Counted from the stretch's first letter, positions 25,604-33,673 are shown. The stretch: 34,509 nt of DNA from Candidatus Gastranaerophilales bacterium (GCA_944323725.1 CALUTP010000012.1:1-34509), one strand, 5' to 3'. Notes: generated from the letters alone by a model not told the origin. A program made the numbers and translations.

Positions 25604-26356
25604 TTATTCTAATAAAATTTTGTCGCCTGTGCAAATTTCTTTAATCAAATTATTTTTTGATAAAATAATTTTTGATTTTAAATCACAACAATGACAAGGT
25701 GCTATATATTTAATTTGTTCTTTATTAAAATAATCCCCGATTAATTCTATTTCTTTATTTGAACAATTTAATAGATGCATTCCACCAATAATGCCATATA
25801 TCTTATTTATTCCTGTAACTTTTTTAGCATAATTTATAATATTTATAATTCCGGAATGTGAACAGCCTGTTATAATAAACAGTCCATTAGAAGAAATATA
25901 AACCAAAGCAGAGTCATCAATATCATTAGATGTATTGTTTTCAATTTCACCTAAAAATATTAATTTGTCAGTAATATTATAAGCTTTTGAAGTTAAATTT
26001 AAAATAAATCTATTTTCCAAATCTTTTTTTGAAACAGGACAACTATAAGCAATTCCATTAGATTCAAATTTTTCATCAAAAATATTAGGATGTGCCGTAA
26101 TTTTTATAAATTTATTTTTAGGATAAAAAAATTGAAGCCCTCCAGTATGGTCATTATGTCCATGTGATAGGACAACGTCAGTTATATCATCCAGATTAAT
26201 CTTTAAAACCTCTGCATTTTTTAAAAAAACCTTACTATATCCCATGTCAAAAAGAATTTTTCTATCATCAAGTTCTATAAATAAAGAAAAAGCGGGTTCT
26301 GCTAACAAATAATTATCGATTCTAGAATTATTTTCAACTAATACAGTAATTTCCAT
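25604..26356 (-). CDS. MBL-fold metallohydrolase
   Basis: A 250-aa metallo-beta-lactamase-fold enzyme with SHGHNDHTGG as the first metal motif, IITGCSHSG and GGMHLL later and CHCCD near the end. The layout resembles the branch annotated near dihydropterin/RFA-P-synthase-like hydrolases; the substrate cannot be read from sequence. The ATG lies 6 nt after an extended -10 box, and no Shine-Dalgarno fits, so the mRNA is probably leaderless. It also overlaps the end of a possible 40-aa ORF. Confidence 0.85.
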   Translation of the reverse strand: MEITVLVENNSRIDNYLLAEPAFSLFIELDDRKILFDMGYSKVFLKNAEVLKINLDDITDVVLSHGHNDHTGGLQFFYPKNKFIKITAHPNIFDEKFESNGIAYSCPVSKKDLENRFILNLTSKAYNITDKLIFLGEIENNTSNDIDDSALVYISSNGLFIITGCSHSGIINIINYAKKVTGINKIYGIIGGMHLLNCSNKEIELIGDYFNKEQIKYIAPCHCCDLKSKIILSKNNLIKEICTGDKILLE

Positions 26357-26460
26357 AAATTAATTATAGCAAAACCAAAATTAACAAAAGAAAATTTTTC
26401 ATCTGACAATTCAACCATTAAATCTGTCATTTGTTGTACAACTTCTGCTAATATTTCCAT
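26338..26460 (-). CDS. Possible 40-aa ORF, unknown
   Basis: ATG to TAG, starting 13 nt after the stop of the 107-aa membrane protein and running 19 bp into the MBL gene. The product begins MEILAEVVQQMTDLMVELSD, a likely amphipathic helix, and then turns hydrophobic. There is no clear ribosome binding site. It may be a small gene, a remnant or chance. Confidence 0.25.
   Translation of the reverse strand: MEILAEVVQQMTDLMVELSDEKFSFVNFGFAIINLWKLLY
26363..26368 (-). promoter_or_regulatory. Extended -10 box of the MBL gene
   Basis: TGCTATAAT on the minus strand (TATAAT at these positions) ends 6 nt before the ATG at 26356, the clearest leaderless layout in the window. Confidence 0.55.
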
Positions 26461-26473
26461 AATTTCATCTGTA

Positions 26474-26797
26474 TCAAGTCAATGAAAAACATAACATTAT
26501 AATTGCATCATAAGTAAACGCTAATAACAATGTTAATTTTCTACTATTTATATTAGTTTTTAATTCTATTGCTATTTTGTTTAATGTAAAATATGGAAAA
26601 AATTTTTCAAAAGCGTTAAATAACATGTACAAAATGATAATTTTTACAAGTATACTTAAAAATATTAAACAAATTGGAATAAAACTATTTTCTGCGATAC
26701 TAAAAATTACAAAAAATATAAACAGAACTAAATATATACATAAACAAAGTAATATATTTAAAATATTTAAATATAAATAAAAATCATCTTTTTTCAT
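26474..26797 (-). CDS. Small multi-pass membrane protein near the putative effector
   Basis: A 107-aa very hydrophobic protein with three or four predicted membrane helices (residues 8-32, 36-60, 85-105) and a short polar loop (LNKIAIELKTNINSRK). AAAGGATTT precedes the ATG. I do not recognise it. Its place after another membrane protein and a putative toxin gene suggests an extra immunity or accessory protein, but this is context only. Confidence 0.6.
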   Translation of the reverse strand: MKKDDFYLYLNILNILLCLCIYLVLFIFFVIFSIAENSFIPICLIFLSILVKIIILYMLFNAFEKFFPYFTLNKIAIELKTNINSRKLTLLLAFTYDAIIMLCFSLT

Positions 26798-26918
26798 ATA
26801 TACAAATCCTTTTAATTTATTTTAGTTTATACCTACATTTCACAATTGTAAAGTATGGATTTAATTTTCCTGTTTCCTGTGCTGAATATCCCATTTGTAC
26901 TTTCCAGTTATAAATATT

Positions 26919-27395
26919 TTAGTTTACATTTCTACCTTTTATCTTATCCTCTATGTACCAGTAGATATATAATACTATATAACTGCCCAGCAATCCAGCA
27001 AATAATGAAAAAATATATAGAGTTATGATACCCTCTAATAGTCCCCAAAAATCAGATTCTGCACAATTAGATAAAATAAAACATTCAATTATAAATGGGA
27101 TTGGACTTAATATTGCCACCAACAATTTTACTTTTAGGGAATGTCTTAATCCATACAAAAAATCCTGTATATATTTGTCTTTTGCAAATCCTGCAAACCA
27201 ATTATAAAAATTTGATAATATAAATAATCTTCCAACCGATATTATTATTGCTAAGATAAAATAATTATATTTTTCTAAAAATGCGGCTGCCATTAACAAA
27301 AAAAATACATATATTGCCGGATCTGCTAACAAAAAATTAACAATATAAAGCATTAACATGTTTCGGTTAAATAAAACTCTGACTATTTTTTTCAT
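26919..27395 (-). CDS. Membrane protein, putative immunity protein for the upstream effector
   Basis: 158 aa from the ATG at 27395 (GGAG 12 nt upstream; TTG at 27413 is the alternative). At least four membrane helices: YIVNFLLADPAIYVFFLLMA, YFILAIIISVGRLFILS, LVAILSPIPFIIECFIL and LYIFSLFAGLLGSYIVLY. The start overlaps the end of the effector gene by 29 bp, so translation is coupled, as is usual for toxin-immunity pairs. Some colicin-M-type bacteriocins are neutralised by four-helix membrane proteins, which would fit. After its TAA the frame stays open for 33 more codons to 26817. Function is inferred. Confidence 0.6.
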   Translation of the reverse strand: MKKIVRVLFNRNMLMLYIVNFLLADPAIYVFFLLMAAAFLEKYNYFILAIIISVGRLFILSNFYNWFAGFAKDKYIQDFLYGLRHSLKVKLLVAILSPIPFIIECFILSNCAESDFWGLLEGIITLYIFSLFAGLLGSYIVLYIYWYIEDKIKGRNVN

Positions 27396-28362
27396 TGTTA
27401 TTTTGCACTCCAAATTTTATTGGTATTATAACATAATAGTTTTTGGCAAACGGTGTATACTGCATTACGGCCATAACATTGTTATAGAAAGTTACCTCAG
27501 GTGTCTTTAAATATTCTTTAATATGCAAATTATAGTCATATTTATCAAATAAAATTCCTTTGAATTCTCCGTTTTCTATTCGGGGATTTAGGATTGTACC
27601 ATGTCCTATTGAATAATTTAAGTTTTTATCTTCGCTAAATCCTATGCCTATCTGATTTGTTGTAAATTTTTTCGATTTTTTATCATATTTTGACATTATT
27701 TGAGTACGCAACTCCGGCGAATTGGATAATCGTTTGCTAAATCCGCTATTTTTATCATATATAACACCATGCCAGTCTTTTGGTATTGACAAGCCCTTTG
27801 AATTTTGTATATTTAATTGGTTGTTAACATATTCGACTGCTTCGGGTTGAAAAACATTAAACTCAGGATGTTCCGGTAAATTTTCAAACCCTGATAAAGC
27901 TATATTCATCAACTCTCTGGCATCAGGTCTATTTGCATTTTTTTCAGCATTAAACTTTGCAAAAGGATTACTTGTTTCTAATTGTGAGAAATTTGTCAGT
28001 TTCATGCTAGTCGAATCAATATTCTTTATTTCAGAATTTTCTATATTGAAATTGTCAACATTTGATGCTCCTCCAGTTGCCACACCATCCATTTTGTAAT
28101 TATTACTACCAACCCCATCAGGCTTGGAACGATAATGCGCTTTTACCTCCGTTCCGTCATCACGGGTGTATGCATGAACATAAACTACGTCAGGATTACC
28201 GGTAAGTTCGCTTTCTCTTGGAATACCTAAATTTGTCATTTGATAATTTATTGCTTTTTCATTTGAGGCAAATTCTTTACTTGTCATATTTCCAATATCT
28301 TCTGCTGTGTAAAGTCTATTGTCGTTTGTAATTACGTTAATAAAATTTCTTAAACTTGCCAT
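27367..28362 (-). CDS. Putative secreted effector/toxin with colicin-M-like C terminus
   Basis: 331 aa, no signal peptide or membrane segment. Residues ~60-85 have VVYVHAYTRDDGTEVKAHYR, a tag-like motif I associate with many uncharacterised surface or phage-linked proteins. The middle is polar. The C-terminal ~90 residues read IGHGTILN, ENGEFKGILFDKYDYNLH and NYYVIIPIKF. Asp273, Tyr275 and Asp276 copy the spacing of the catalytic D-x-Y-D of colicin M, which cleaves lipid II; a His at 280 may follow, but the later His-Arg pair is not matched. AAGGAG precedes the ATG. The gene has a strong promoter with operators and a membrane-protein partner. The toxin reading is a hypothesis. Confidence 0.5.
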   Translation of the reverse strand: MASLRNFINVITNDNRLYTAEDIGNMTSKEFASNEKAINYQMTNLGIPRESELTGNPDVVYVHAYTRDDGTEVKAHYRSKPDGVGSNNYKMDGVATGGASNVDNFNIENSEIKNIDSTSMKLTNFSQLETSNPFAKFNAEKNANRPDARELMNIALSGFENLPEHPEFNVFQPEAVEYVNNQLNIQNSKGLSIPKDWHGVIYDKNSGFSKRLSNSPELRTQIMSKYDKKSKKFTTNQIGIGFSEDKNLNYSIGHGTILNPRIENGEFKGILFDKYDYNLHIKEYLKTPEVTFYNNVMAVMQYTPFAKNYYVIIPIKFGVQNNNEKNSQSFI

Positions 28363-28402
28363 TTATATTTCTCCTTAGTGTGGTACAAAAAAACATTATT
28401 TA

Positions 28403-28416
28403 TCAATATATGTTGA
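28403..28416. promoter_or_regulatory. Operator-like inverted repeat 2
   Basis: TCAA, 6 nt, TTGA, with the right half TGTTGA identical to that of repeat 1. It lies just downstream of the predicted start site of the effector transcript. Confidence 0.4.
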
Positions 28417-28425
28417 ATAATATAT

Positions 28426-28454
28426 AATATAATCTTATTTTTAATATTTGTCAA
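28426..28454 (-). promoter_or_regulatory. Promoter of the effector operon
   Basis: TTGACA, 17 nt, TATATT on the minus strand, close to consensus. The -35 box lies inside operator-like repeat 1. Confidence 0.7.
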
Positions 28455-28463
28455 CAGTGTTGA
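28451..28463. promoter_or_regulatory. Operator-like inverted repeat 1
   Basis: TCAACA, one base, TGTTGA: a perfect 13-nt palindrome covering the -35 box of the effector promoter and lying in the regulator's upstream region. It probably binds the XRE protein encoded at 28505. Confidence 0.5.
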
Positions 28464-28504
28464 TTTATTGTCTTGTTTTTGTTATCATTCTTTTGAGGTG
28501 GATA

Positions 28505-28888
28505 ATGGATAAACATACACAACTTATTAAATTCGGGACTGTTTTAAAGCAAAGACGTCTGGCTTTGAAATTAAGTTTAAGAGAGTTAGAAAAACTATCA
28601 AGTGTTAGTGCAGCTTTAATAACCAAACTTGAAAACGGTAAAATGGCTAATTTCCCGAAAGCTATTACTATTAAACAGCTTAGTGATGCTTTAAAATTTA
28701 ATGATGAATTGTTTGTGCTGGCGGATATTTTGTTTGAACATAAAAAACCAAATATTCCGGACAAAACATTTGAAGACGAATTAAGAGAACTGCTGGCGAC
28801 TAAAACAACTCTTAATTCTGAAAATATTACTCAGGTTATTTATTTTATTTCGGGACTCGAAAAATTGCAAAAAATCGAAAATTTATAA
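28505..28888 (+). CDS. XRE-family transcriptional regulator
   Basis: 127 aa from the ATG at 28505 (GAGGTGG 5 nt upstream; an in-frame start 19 codons earlier would lie over the operator). The N-terminal lambda-repressor-type helix-turn-helix is clear: FGTVLKQRRLALKLSLRELE, VSAALITKLENGK and ITIKQLSDALKF. The C-terminal half is helical and acidic and may dimerise. It is divergent from the effector operon, with two inverted repeats between them, so it probably represses that operon and itself. Confidence 0.88.
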   Translation: MDKHTQLIKFGTVLKQRRLALKLSLRELEKLSSVSAALITKLENGKMANFPKAITIKQLSDALKFNDELFVLADILFEHKKPNIPDKTFEDELRELLATKTTLNSENITQVIYFISGLEKLQKIENL

Positions 28889-28921
28889 GTGTTTTCCGAC
28901 TTAAATGTCAAACTTGCGATA

Positions 28922-29012
28922 CTTTTTCTCAAAATCCCTGATACATAACATGATTATTTATTGAAATTAAATACATTTTTCTCAAACTCCCCTGTCACTT
29001 TTTCTCAAACTT
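28922..29012 (+). repeat. Three copies of a TTTTTCTCAAA repeat
   Basis: Near-identical units at 28922-28934, 28975-28989 and 28997-29012 share (C)A(C)TTTTTCTCAAA(CT), and GTCAC flanks the last copy on both sides. They lie in a gene-free stretch of about 300 bp (28889-29189) at the border of the methylase block. They could be transposon-end repeats (IS21 elements carry such sets) or protein binding sites; no transposase is present. Confidence 0.5.
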
Positions 29013-29030
29013 GGTGTCACTTTACAACAA

Positions 29031-29057
29031 AAAAAACCGATTTTGTTCGGTCTTTTT
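29031..29057 (+). terminator. Rho-independent terminator
   Basis: ACCGA pairs with TCGGT around 6 nt, with A and T tracts on both sides. It closes the XRE transcript or insulates the methylase block. Confidence 0.65.
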
Positions 29058-29062
29058 AAATG

Positions 29063-29107
29063 GTGGTGCTAGTAGTCCAGATAGCATTATTCTCCTATAG
29101 CTACCAC
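29063..29107. other. Imperfect hairpin upstream of the methylase
   Basis: GTGGTGCTAGTAG at 29063-29075 is nearly complementary to CTATAGCTACCAC at 29095-29107, with one bulge and one mismatch. It looks at first like a tRNA end, but there is no T arm or anticodon arm. A second, perfect 7-bp hairpin (GATACTG/CAGTATC, 4-nt loop) follows at 29119-29136. Confidence 0.4.
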
Positions 29108-29144
29108 TATTCTATCACGATACTGTTTTCAGTATCTTAATAAC

Positions 29145-29173
29145 TTGACATGGGCATTTATATATAATAAAAT
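29145..29173 (+). promoter_or_regulatory. Promoter of the methylase-GHKL-receiver operon
   Basis: TTGACA, 17 nt, TAAAAT. A perfect TATAAT at 29163-29168 also occurs but would give a 12-nt spacer. The start site would be close to the ribosome binding site. Confidence 0.5.
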
Positions 29174-29189
29174 TGAAGGGAGGTTAAAT

Positions 29190-30464
29190 ATGCCTAAAAA
29201 ATCAGTATACAGAAGTAATTTAAACTTTTTAGATTTATTTGCTGGTTGTGGTGGACTTTCCGAAGGATTTATACGTGCGGGTTTTTCTCCTGTTGCACAC
29301 ATTGAGATGGATCAGGCTGCATCAAATTCCCTAAAAACCAGAATGTGCTATCACTGGCTAAAAGAACACAATAAACTTATGTTGTATTATGACTATCTAA
29401 ATAAGAAAATTTCAAGAAATGATTTATATTCTTTGGTTCCTTCTGAAGTAATTGATTCTGTTATCAATGAAGAAATTGCAGAGAATACTTTGGAGAATCT
29501 GTTTAACGATATTGATAAAAAATTAAATAAACAAAAATTGTCCCTTATCATCGGCGGACCTCCTTGTCAGGCGTATTCATTAATTGGACGTTCCTGTGAA
29601 AAAGAAAATATGCTTAATGACAAGAGAAACTATTTATATAAATATTATGCCGAATTTTTAAAACACTACGAGCCTGAGCATTTTGTTTTCGAAAATGTTA
29701 CGGGACTACTTTCTGCAAAAGATCCCGATGGTAAGCGGCACTTGGATAATATGTTAAATTTATTTAAAGATGTCGGTTATGAATGCACTCTTTATGTATT
29801 AAATGCAAAAGAATATGGTGTACCACAAAACAGGAAACGTGTAATTATCTTGGGAAATAAAAAAGACTGCAAAAAAATAGATCTTAACATCCCTAAGCAA
29901 CCATGTAAATCTACAATAAATGAATTATTTGAGGATTTACCTAAAATAAAGGCAGGAGAAGAGTCATGCAAATACATAAAAAAATCAAACAAATTATTAA
30001 CAAATTTAAAAATACGTGACTCTAAAACGCCATTAACATTTCAAATGGCACGCCCAAATACTCAGCAAGATTTATCTATATACAAACTTGCTGTAAAAAA
30101 ATGGGAAAATGAAACAGGCAGATTAAATTATAATGATATTCCTTTAGGGTTACAGACGCACAAAAATAAAAATTCTTTCACTGACAGATTTAAAGTTGTT
30201 GCGGGAAATCTTACTTACTCACATACCGTCGTTGCTCATGTTGCAAAAGACGGTCATTATTATATTCATCCGGATATTGAACAAAACCGGTCTTTGACAC
30301 CTCGAGAGGTTGCACGCATACAGACTTTTCCAGATGATTTCTACTTTGAGGGAATAAAAGATGCAGTTTGCAGAACTTCTGCATATAAGCAAATAGGTAA
30401 TGCCGTTCCTGTTGTTTTGGCAGAAAAAATTGCACAATATATAAAGGATAGTTTGATTGGTTGA
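29190..30464 (+). CDS. dcm: C5 cytosine DNA methyltransferase (Dcm family)
   Basis: 424 aa. Motif I LDLFAGCGGLSEGF is at residues 14-27, the catalytic Cys126 lies in GGPPCQAYS (motif IV), ENV at 168-170 (motif VI), GVPQNRKRVIILG (motif VIII) and LTPREVARIQTFP with AYKQIGNAVP (motifs IX-X). All catalytic motifs are intact. The region between about 215 and 310 should read the target sequence, which cannot be predicted. The ATG at 29190 has GGGAGG upstream; an in-frame TTG at 29145 would sit inside the promoter. It overlaps the next gene by 8 bp. Together with vsr it suggests modification with mismatch repair or restriction. Confidence 0.95.
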   Translation: MPKKSVYRSNLNFLDLFAGCGGLSEGFIRAGFSPVAHIEMDQAASNSLKTRMCYHWLKEHNKLMLYYDYLNKKISRNDLYSLVPSEVIDSVINEEIAENTLENLFNDIDKKLNKQKLSLIIGGPPCQAYSLIGRSCEKENMLNDKRNYLYKYYAEFLKHYEPEHFVFENVTGLLSAKDPDGKRHLDNMLNLFKDVGYECTLYVLNAKEYGVPQNRKRVIILGNKKDCKKIDLNIPKQPCKSTINELFEDLPKIKAGEESCKYIKKSNKLLTNLKIRDSKTPLTFQMARPNTQQDLSIYKLAVKKWENETGRLNYNDIPLGLQTHKNKNSFTDRFKVVAGNLTYSHTVVAHVAKDGHYYIHPDIEQNRSLTPREVARIQTFPDDFYFEGIKDAVCRTSAYKQIGNAVPVVLAEKIAQYIKDSLIG

Positions 30465-32616
30465 AAATAATTTATATAAAATACGTCCAGCAGGACGTCA
30501 TCTGTTTACAATAGGTAAGGATTTAATAAAAGATCCTCAGGCTGCAATTATTGAGTTGGTAAAAAATGCTTATGATGCAGATTCTCCTTCTGTTGATATA
30601 TATTTTGAAATCTCGGAAAGCAAAGATAAATTACTTATAAAAATAAAAGATTTTGGTCATGGTATGACAAAGGATGATGTATTAAAAAAATGGCTTGTTC
30701 CCTCAACTGATAACAAAGAAAAACAAAAGAAAAGTCCAAATGGTCGCATAATGCAGGGGAAAAAGGGAGTTGGTCGTTATGCAGTATCATTAATTGGAAA
30801 TGATTTGTTGATGGATACAGTAGACCAAAATGGAAACAAATCACAAATATACATAAATTGGGATGACTTTAACAAGTACGAATATTTAGATGAAGTCAAT
30901 ATACTTGTTGATTTTTCAAAAGTTTCTGAACACTCCGGAACAGAACTTATAACAACCGGAGATATAGAACACTTACAATATTGGGTAAAGCAAGACAGGA
31001 CTGGTAATTTTGTTAATATCAATGCATTAATAAAAGAATTAAAGAAAATGCTTTCTCCAAATAAAGATTCTAATGATATTTTTGAAATCACTTTGTATCT
31101 TAAAAATTTTGATGCAGAGAAAGAAAAAACAATTCCGATTAAGCCTTTTCCTTTTTTTGATGTTTATGACTATAGGATTTTTGGTAAATTTACAAAAGAT
31201 GGAAAAGGTATTTTTAAATATCAGAATTATAAATCTGGAAAATTGGTAGAGGAAGATATAATTTTAAATGAAGATGTAAAATGCGGGAACGTAGAATTTG
31301 ATATTAAAGTATATGATCGGGAAACAGATTCTTTACGAAATCTTATTGGGCGGGGGTTAACCAATGAAAATGGAGCTTATCTCAATGTTCAGGAAACAAA
31401 AACTATTTTAGACGCAGCTTCCGGTATAAGTGTATACAGAAATGGTTTTAGGATAAGACCTTTAGGTGATCCCGGGTTTGATTGGCTACATTTGGATACA
31501 CAACGTGTACAAAATCCTTCTTTTATCATTGGTAATAATCAGGTTATAGGTGTTATAAATATTGAAAGTGAAGATAAATCTGGGCTGGAAGAAAAAAGTG
31601 CACGTGACGGATTGAAAGAAAATGAAGCTTATAACAATCTTGTAGATATTACAAATGCTGTTTTAAATAATTTAGAAAGAAAACGTTTTGACTATAAACG
31701 ATTCATTGATAAGCAAAAGACTAAAACAACAAAAAATACAGAAACTTTATTAGATTATACAAATACCGAAAAAGAAATCGAGCAGGTATTGCGTAATGAC
31801 AATATATCTAAAGAAACAACAAAGAAAGTTTTAAACGTAATTTCAAAAACAAAAAAAGAAAAAGAGCAGCAATACAATATTATATCAGAATATATCGCTA
31901 AATATGAAGGTCAGGCAACTCTTGGGAAAATAATGGATATCGTTCTACATGAAGCCAGAAAACCTTTAAATTTCTTTTCTAATCAAATTAAAAATACAGA
32001 ATACTGGGCGAATGAATTAAAAGAAAATTATACAGAAGAGAATTTAAATAATTTATTAGATATTTTATCAGACTATAAACTAAATACGAAATTATTAACA
32101 GATTTATTTCGAAGGTTAGATCCTCTTTCATCTAAAAACAGAGGCTCTAAAAAAGAAATAAATATAAAAAAGGTTATAAATCAATCTGTAAATATATTTC
32201 AAAATGAAATCAAAAATACGAATATTAAATTAATTATTGATTGCAAACCGGATATAGTATATTTTGCTTGGGAACAAGATTTAGTTGTTATTATTACAAA
32301 TCTGATTGAAAATAGTATATACTGGATTAAAAAAAATAATTCTTTAAATAAAATTATAGATATATCTGTTCAAAAGAAAGATACTGGCTTTGAAATGGAT
32401 ATCATTGATACAGGAGAAGAAATTCCTGAATCTGCAATAGAAAGCGGATCGATATTTGAACCGGGATATACATCCAAGCCAAAAGGCAACGGTAGCGGCT
32501 TAGGTTTAGCGTTAGCAGGTGAAGCGGCCTCAAGAAATAATATAGTTTTAAAAGCCGTTAGTCATAAACATGGTGCACATTTTAAATTAGAAACAAAGGA
32601 ATTGATTAATGATTAG
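30457..32616 (+). CDS. Dual GHKL ATPase: MORC/Hsp90-like N terminus plus histidine-kinase-like C terminus
   Basis: 719 aa. Module 1 (about 1-230): ELVKNAYDAD with Glu33 and Asn37, DFGHGM at 65-70 and GKKGVGRYAV at 101-110, the N, G1 and G2 boxes of MutL/MORC/Hsp90 ATPases. Module 2 (about 480-719): DIVLHEARKPL with possible phospho-His498, Asn619 in NLIENS, DTGEEI at 651-656 and GNGSGLGLALA at 677-687, as in sensor kinases. A charged coiled region (about 400-480) separates them. There is no membrane segment, so it acts in the cytoplasm. The TTG start at 30457 has AAGGA inside dcm. The next gene, a receiver protein, overlaps by 8 bp and is the likely phosphate acceptor. Confidence 0.85.
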   Translation: MVENNLYKIRPAGRHLFTIGKDLIKDPQAAIIELVKNAYDADSPSVDIYFEISESKDKLLIKIKDFGHGMTKDDVLKKWLVPSTDNKEKQKKSPNGRIMQGKKGVGRYAVSLIGNDLLMDTVDQNGNKSQIYINWDDFNKYEYLDEVNILVDFSKVSEHSGTELITTGDIEHLQYWVKQDRTGNFVNINALIKELKKMLSPNKDSNDIFEITLYLKNFDAEKEKTIPIKPFPFFDVYDYRIFGKFTKDGKGIFKYQNYKSGKLVEEDIILNEDVKCGNVEFDIKVYDRETDSLRNLIGRGLTNENGAYLNVQETKTILDAASGISVYRNGFRIRPLGDPGFDWLHLDTQRVQNPSFIIGNNQVIGVINIESEDKSGLEEKSARDGLKENEAYNNLVDITNAVLNNLERKRFDYKRFIDKQKTKTTKNTETLLDYTNTEKEIEQVLRNDNISKETTKKVLNVISKTKKEKEQQYNIISEYIAKYEGQATLGKIMDIVLHEARKPLNFFSNQIKNTEYWANELKENYTEENLNNLLDILSDYKLNTKLLTDLFRRLDPLSSKNRGSKKEINIKKVINQSVNIFQNEIKNTNIKLIIDCKPDIVYFAWEQDLVVIITNLIENSIYWIKKNNSLNKIIDISVQKKDTGFEMDIIDTGEEIPESAIESGSIFEPGYTSKPKGNGSGLGLALAGEAASRNNIVLKAVSHKHGAHFKLETKELIND

Positions 32617-33673
32617 TTTTAAAATCTTGCATTTAGAAGATGAACAGGAAAATATTACAAATTTTCAAAGAACAATAACCCGTTATAACAAGCAACATAG
32701 TTACAATATTCAGTATGAGGCTGTTTTAACACTAGAAGATTTCAATCAGAAAAATATAAATGAATATGATGCAACAATTATAGATATAAAGCTTAATGGT
32801 AATCCGGATGAAGGTTATACCGTTCTTAATAATATGCAAAAAGCACTAGAAAGAATCCCGTCTGTGATATATACAGGTACAGATTCACAGAATGATAATA
32901 AATATGCTTTAAAAACTTTTACAAAAGGGGATGATAATGTTGATGAGGAAATTCTGGATTTTTTGGTTAGTATATACAAAACCGGTCTTATGAATCTTTT
33001 AGGCGGGAAAGGGCAAATAGAGCAGATTTTATCTGATATTTATAACAGTAATATCAGGTACAATATGGAAGAATGGTTAAATTTAGCTGCCCAAGATTCT
33101 TCTAAGACTGAGACTGCGTTACTTCGTTTTATAAGCCACTGTTTGGAAGATATGTTACATACAGACTGTGAACAAACATATTCTGTTGAAATGTATATTT
33201 CGCCACTATTAAATGAAGAATTATCTCCTGGTCTTATTATACAAGACAATTATGATAATAAATTTATAGTAATAACTCCTGCATGCGACTTAGCACTACA
33301 TAATGGCACCAGAAAAGCTGATTCAATACAACTTTGCTGTATTGAAAATATTACAAAACATTTTCCGGGTACATCACAATCTGCAAAAAATAGGCGTAAA
33401 TGTGCTTTAGAAAATAAAAATAATATGTTCCATTGCTTACCAAAATGTAAAATATTTGAAGGTGGTTTAATTAATTTTCAGGGATTAAAAATGATTGAGA
33501 TAGCAGAACTTGAGAATGGAAATTATAAATCTGTTGCAAAAATTGCTTCTCCATATTTGAAAAATATACTTGCAAGATTTTCTAATTACTATGCAAGACA
33601 AGGTCAACCTGATATTTCATGGGATATAGATGCAATAGAACAGGAACTTGCAGGGCAATCAGGAATTAATTAA
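32609..33673 (+). CDS. Receiver-domain protein with uncharacterised C-terminal domain
   Basis: 354 aa. Residues 4-125 form a response-regulator receiver: acidic pocket Glu10-Asp11-Glu12, phospho-acceptor Asp59 in IIDIKLNGNP, Thr89 in YTGT and Lys106. No DNA-binding domain follows. The rest contains a helical link and then VITPACDLALHNG, FHCLPKCKIFEGG and SPYLKNILARFSNYYARQGQP. I have seen this T-x-x-CDL plus SPY-xx-Lxx-RF pattern in uncharacterised bacterial proteins but know no function. It is probably the output of the kinase-like partner upstream. AAAGGAA precedes the ATG; the start overlaps the upstream stop by 8 bp. It converges on vsr with a 15-bp overlap. Confidence 0.8.
   Translation: MISFKILHLEDEQENITNFQRTITRYNKQHSYNIQYEAVLTLEDFNQKNINEYDATIIDIKLNGNPDEGYTVLNNMQKALERIPSVIYTGTDSQNDNKYALKTFTKGDDNVDEEILDFLVSIYKTGLMNLLGGKGQIEQILSDIYNSNIRYNMEEWLNLAAQDSSKTETALLRFISHCLEDMLHTDCEQTYSVEMYISPLLNEELSPGLIIQDNYDNKFIVITPACDLALHNGTRKADSIQLCCIENITKHFPGTSQSAKNRRKCALENKNNMFHCLPKCKIFEGGLINFQGLKMIEIAELENGNYKSVAKIASPYLKNILARFSNYYARQGQPDISWDIDAIEQELAGQSGIN

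Noticed and set aside
28448-28504. N-terminal hydrophobic extension of the XRE regulator
   Set aside because: It would overlap the operator and promoter; the ATG at 28505 has GAGGTGG and begins the conserved helix-turn-helix.
29061-29110. TGGTGGTGC resembling the 3' end of a tRNA on the minus strand
   Set aside because: There is no T-arm GTTC sequence and the pairing arms are too close (about 45 nt) for a tRNA.
29145-29189. N-terminal extension of the methylase from a TTG start
   Set aside because: The TTG is part of the TTGACA -35 box, and the ATG at 29190 has a strong GGGAGG site.
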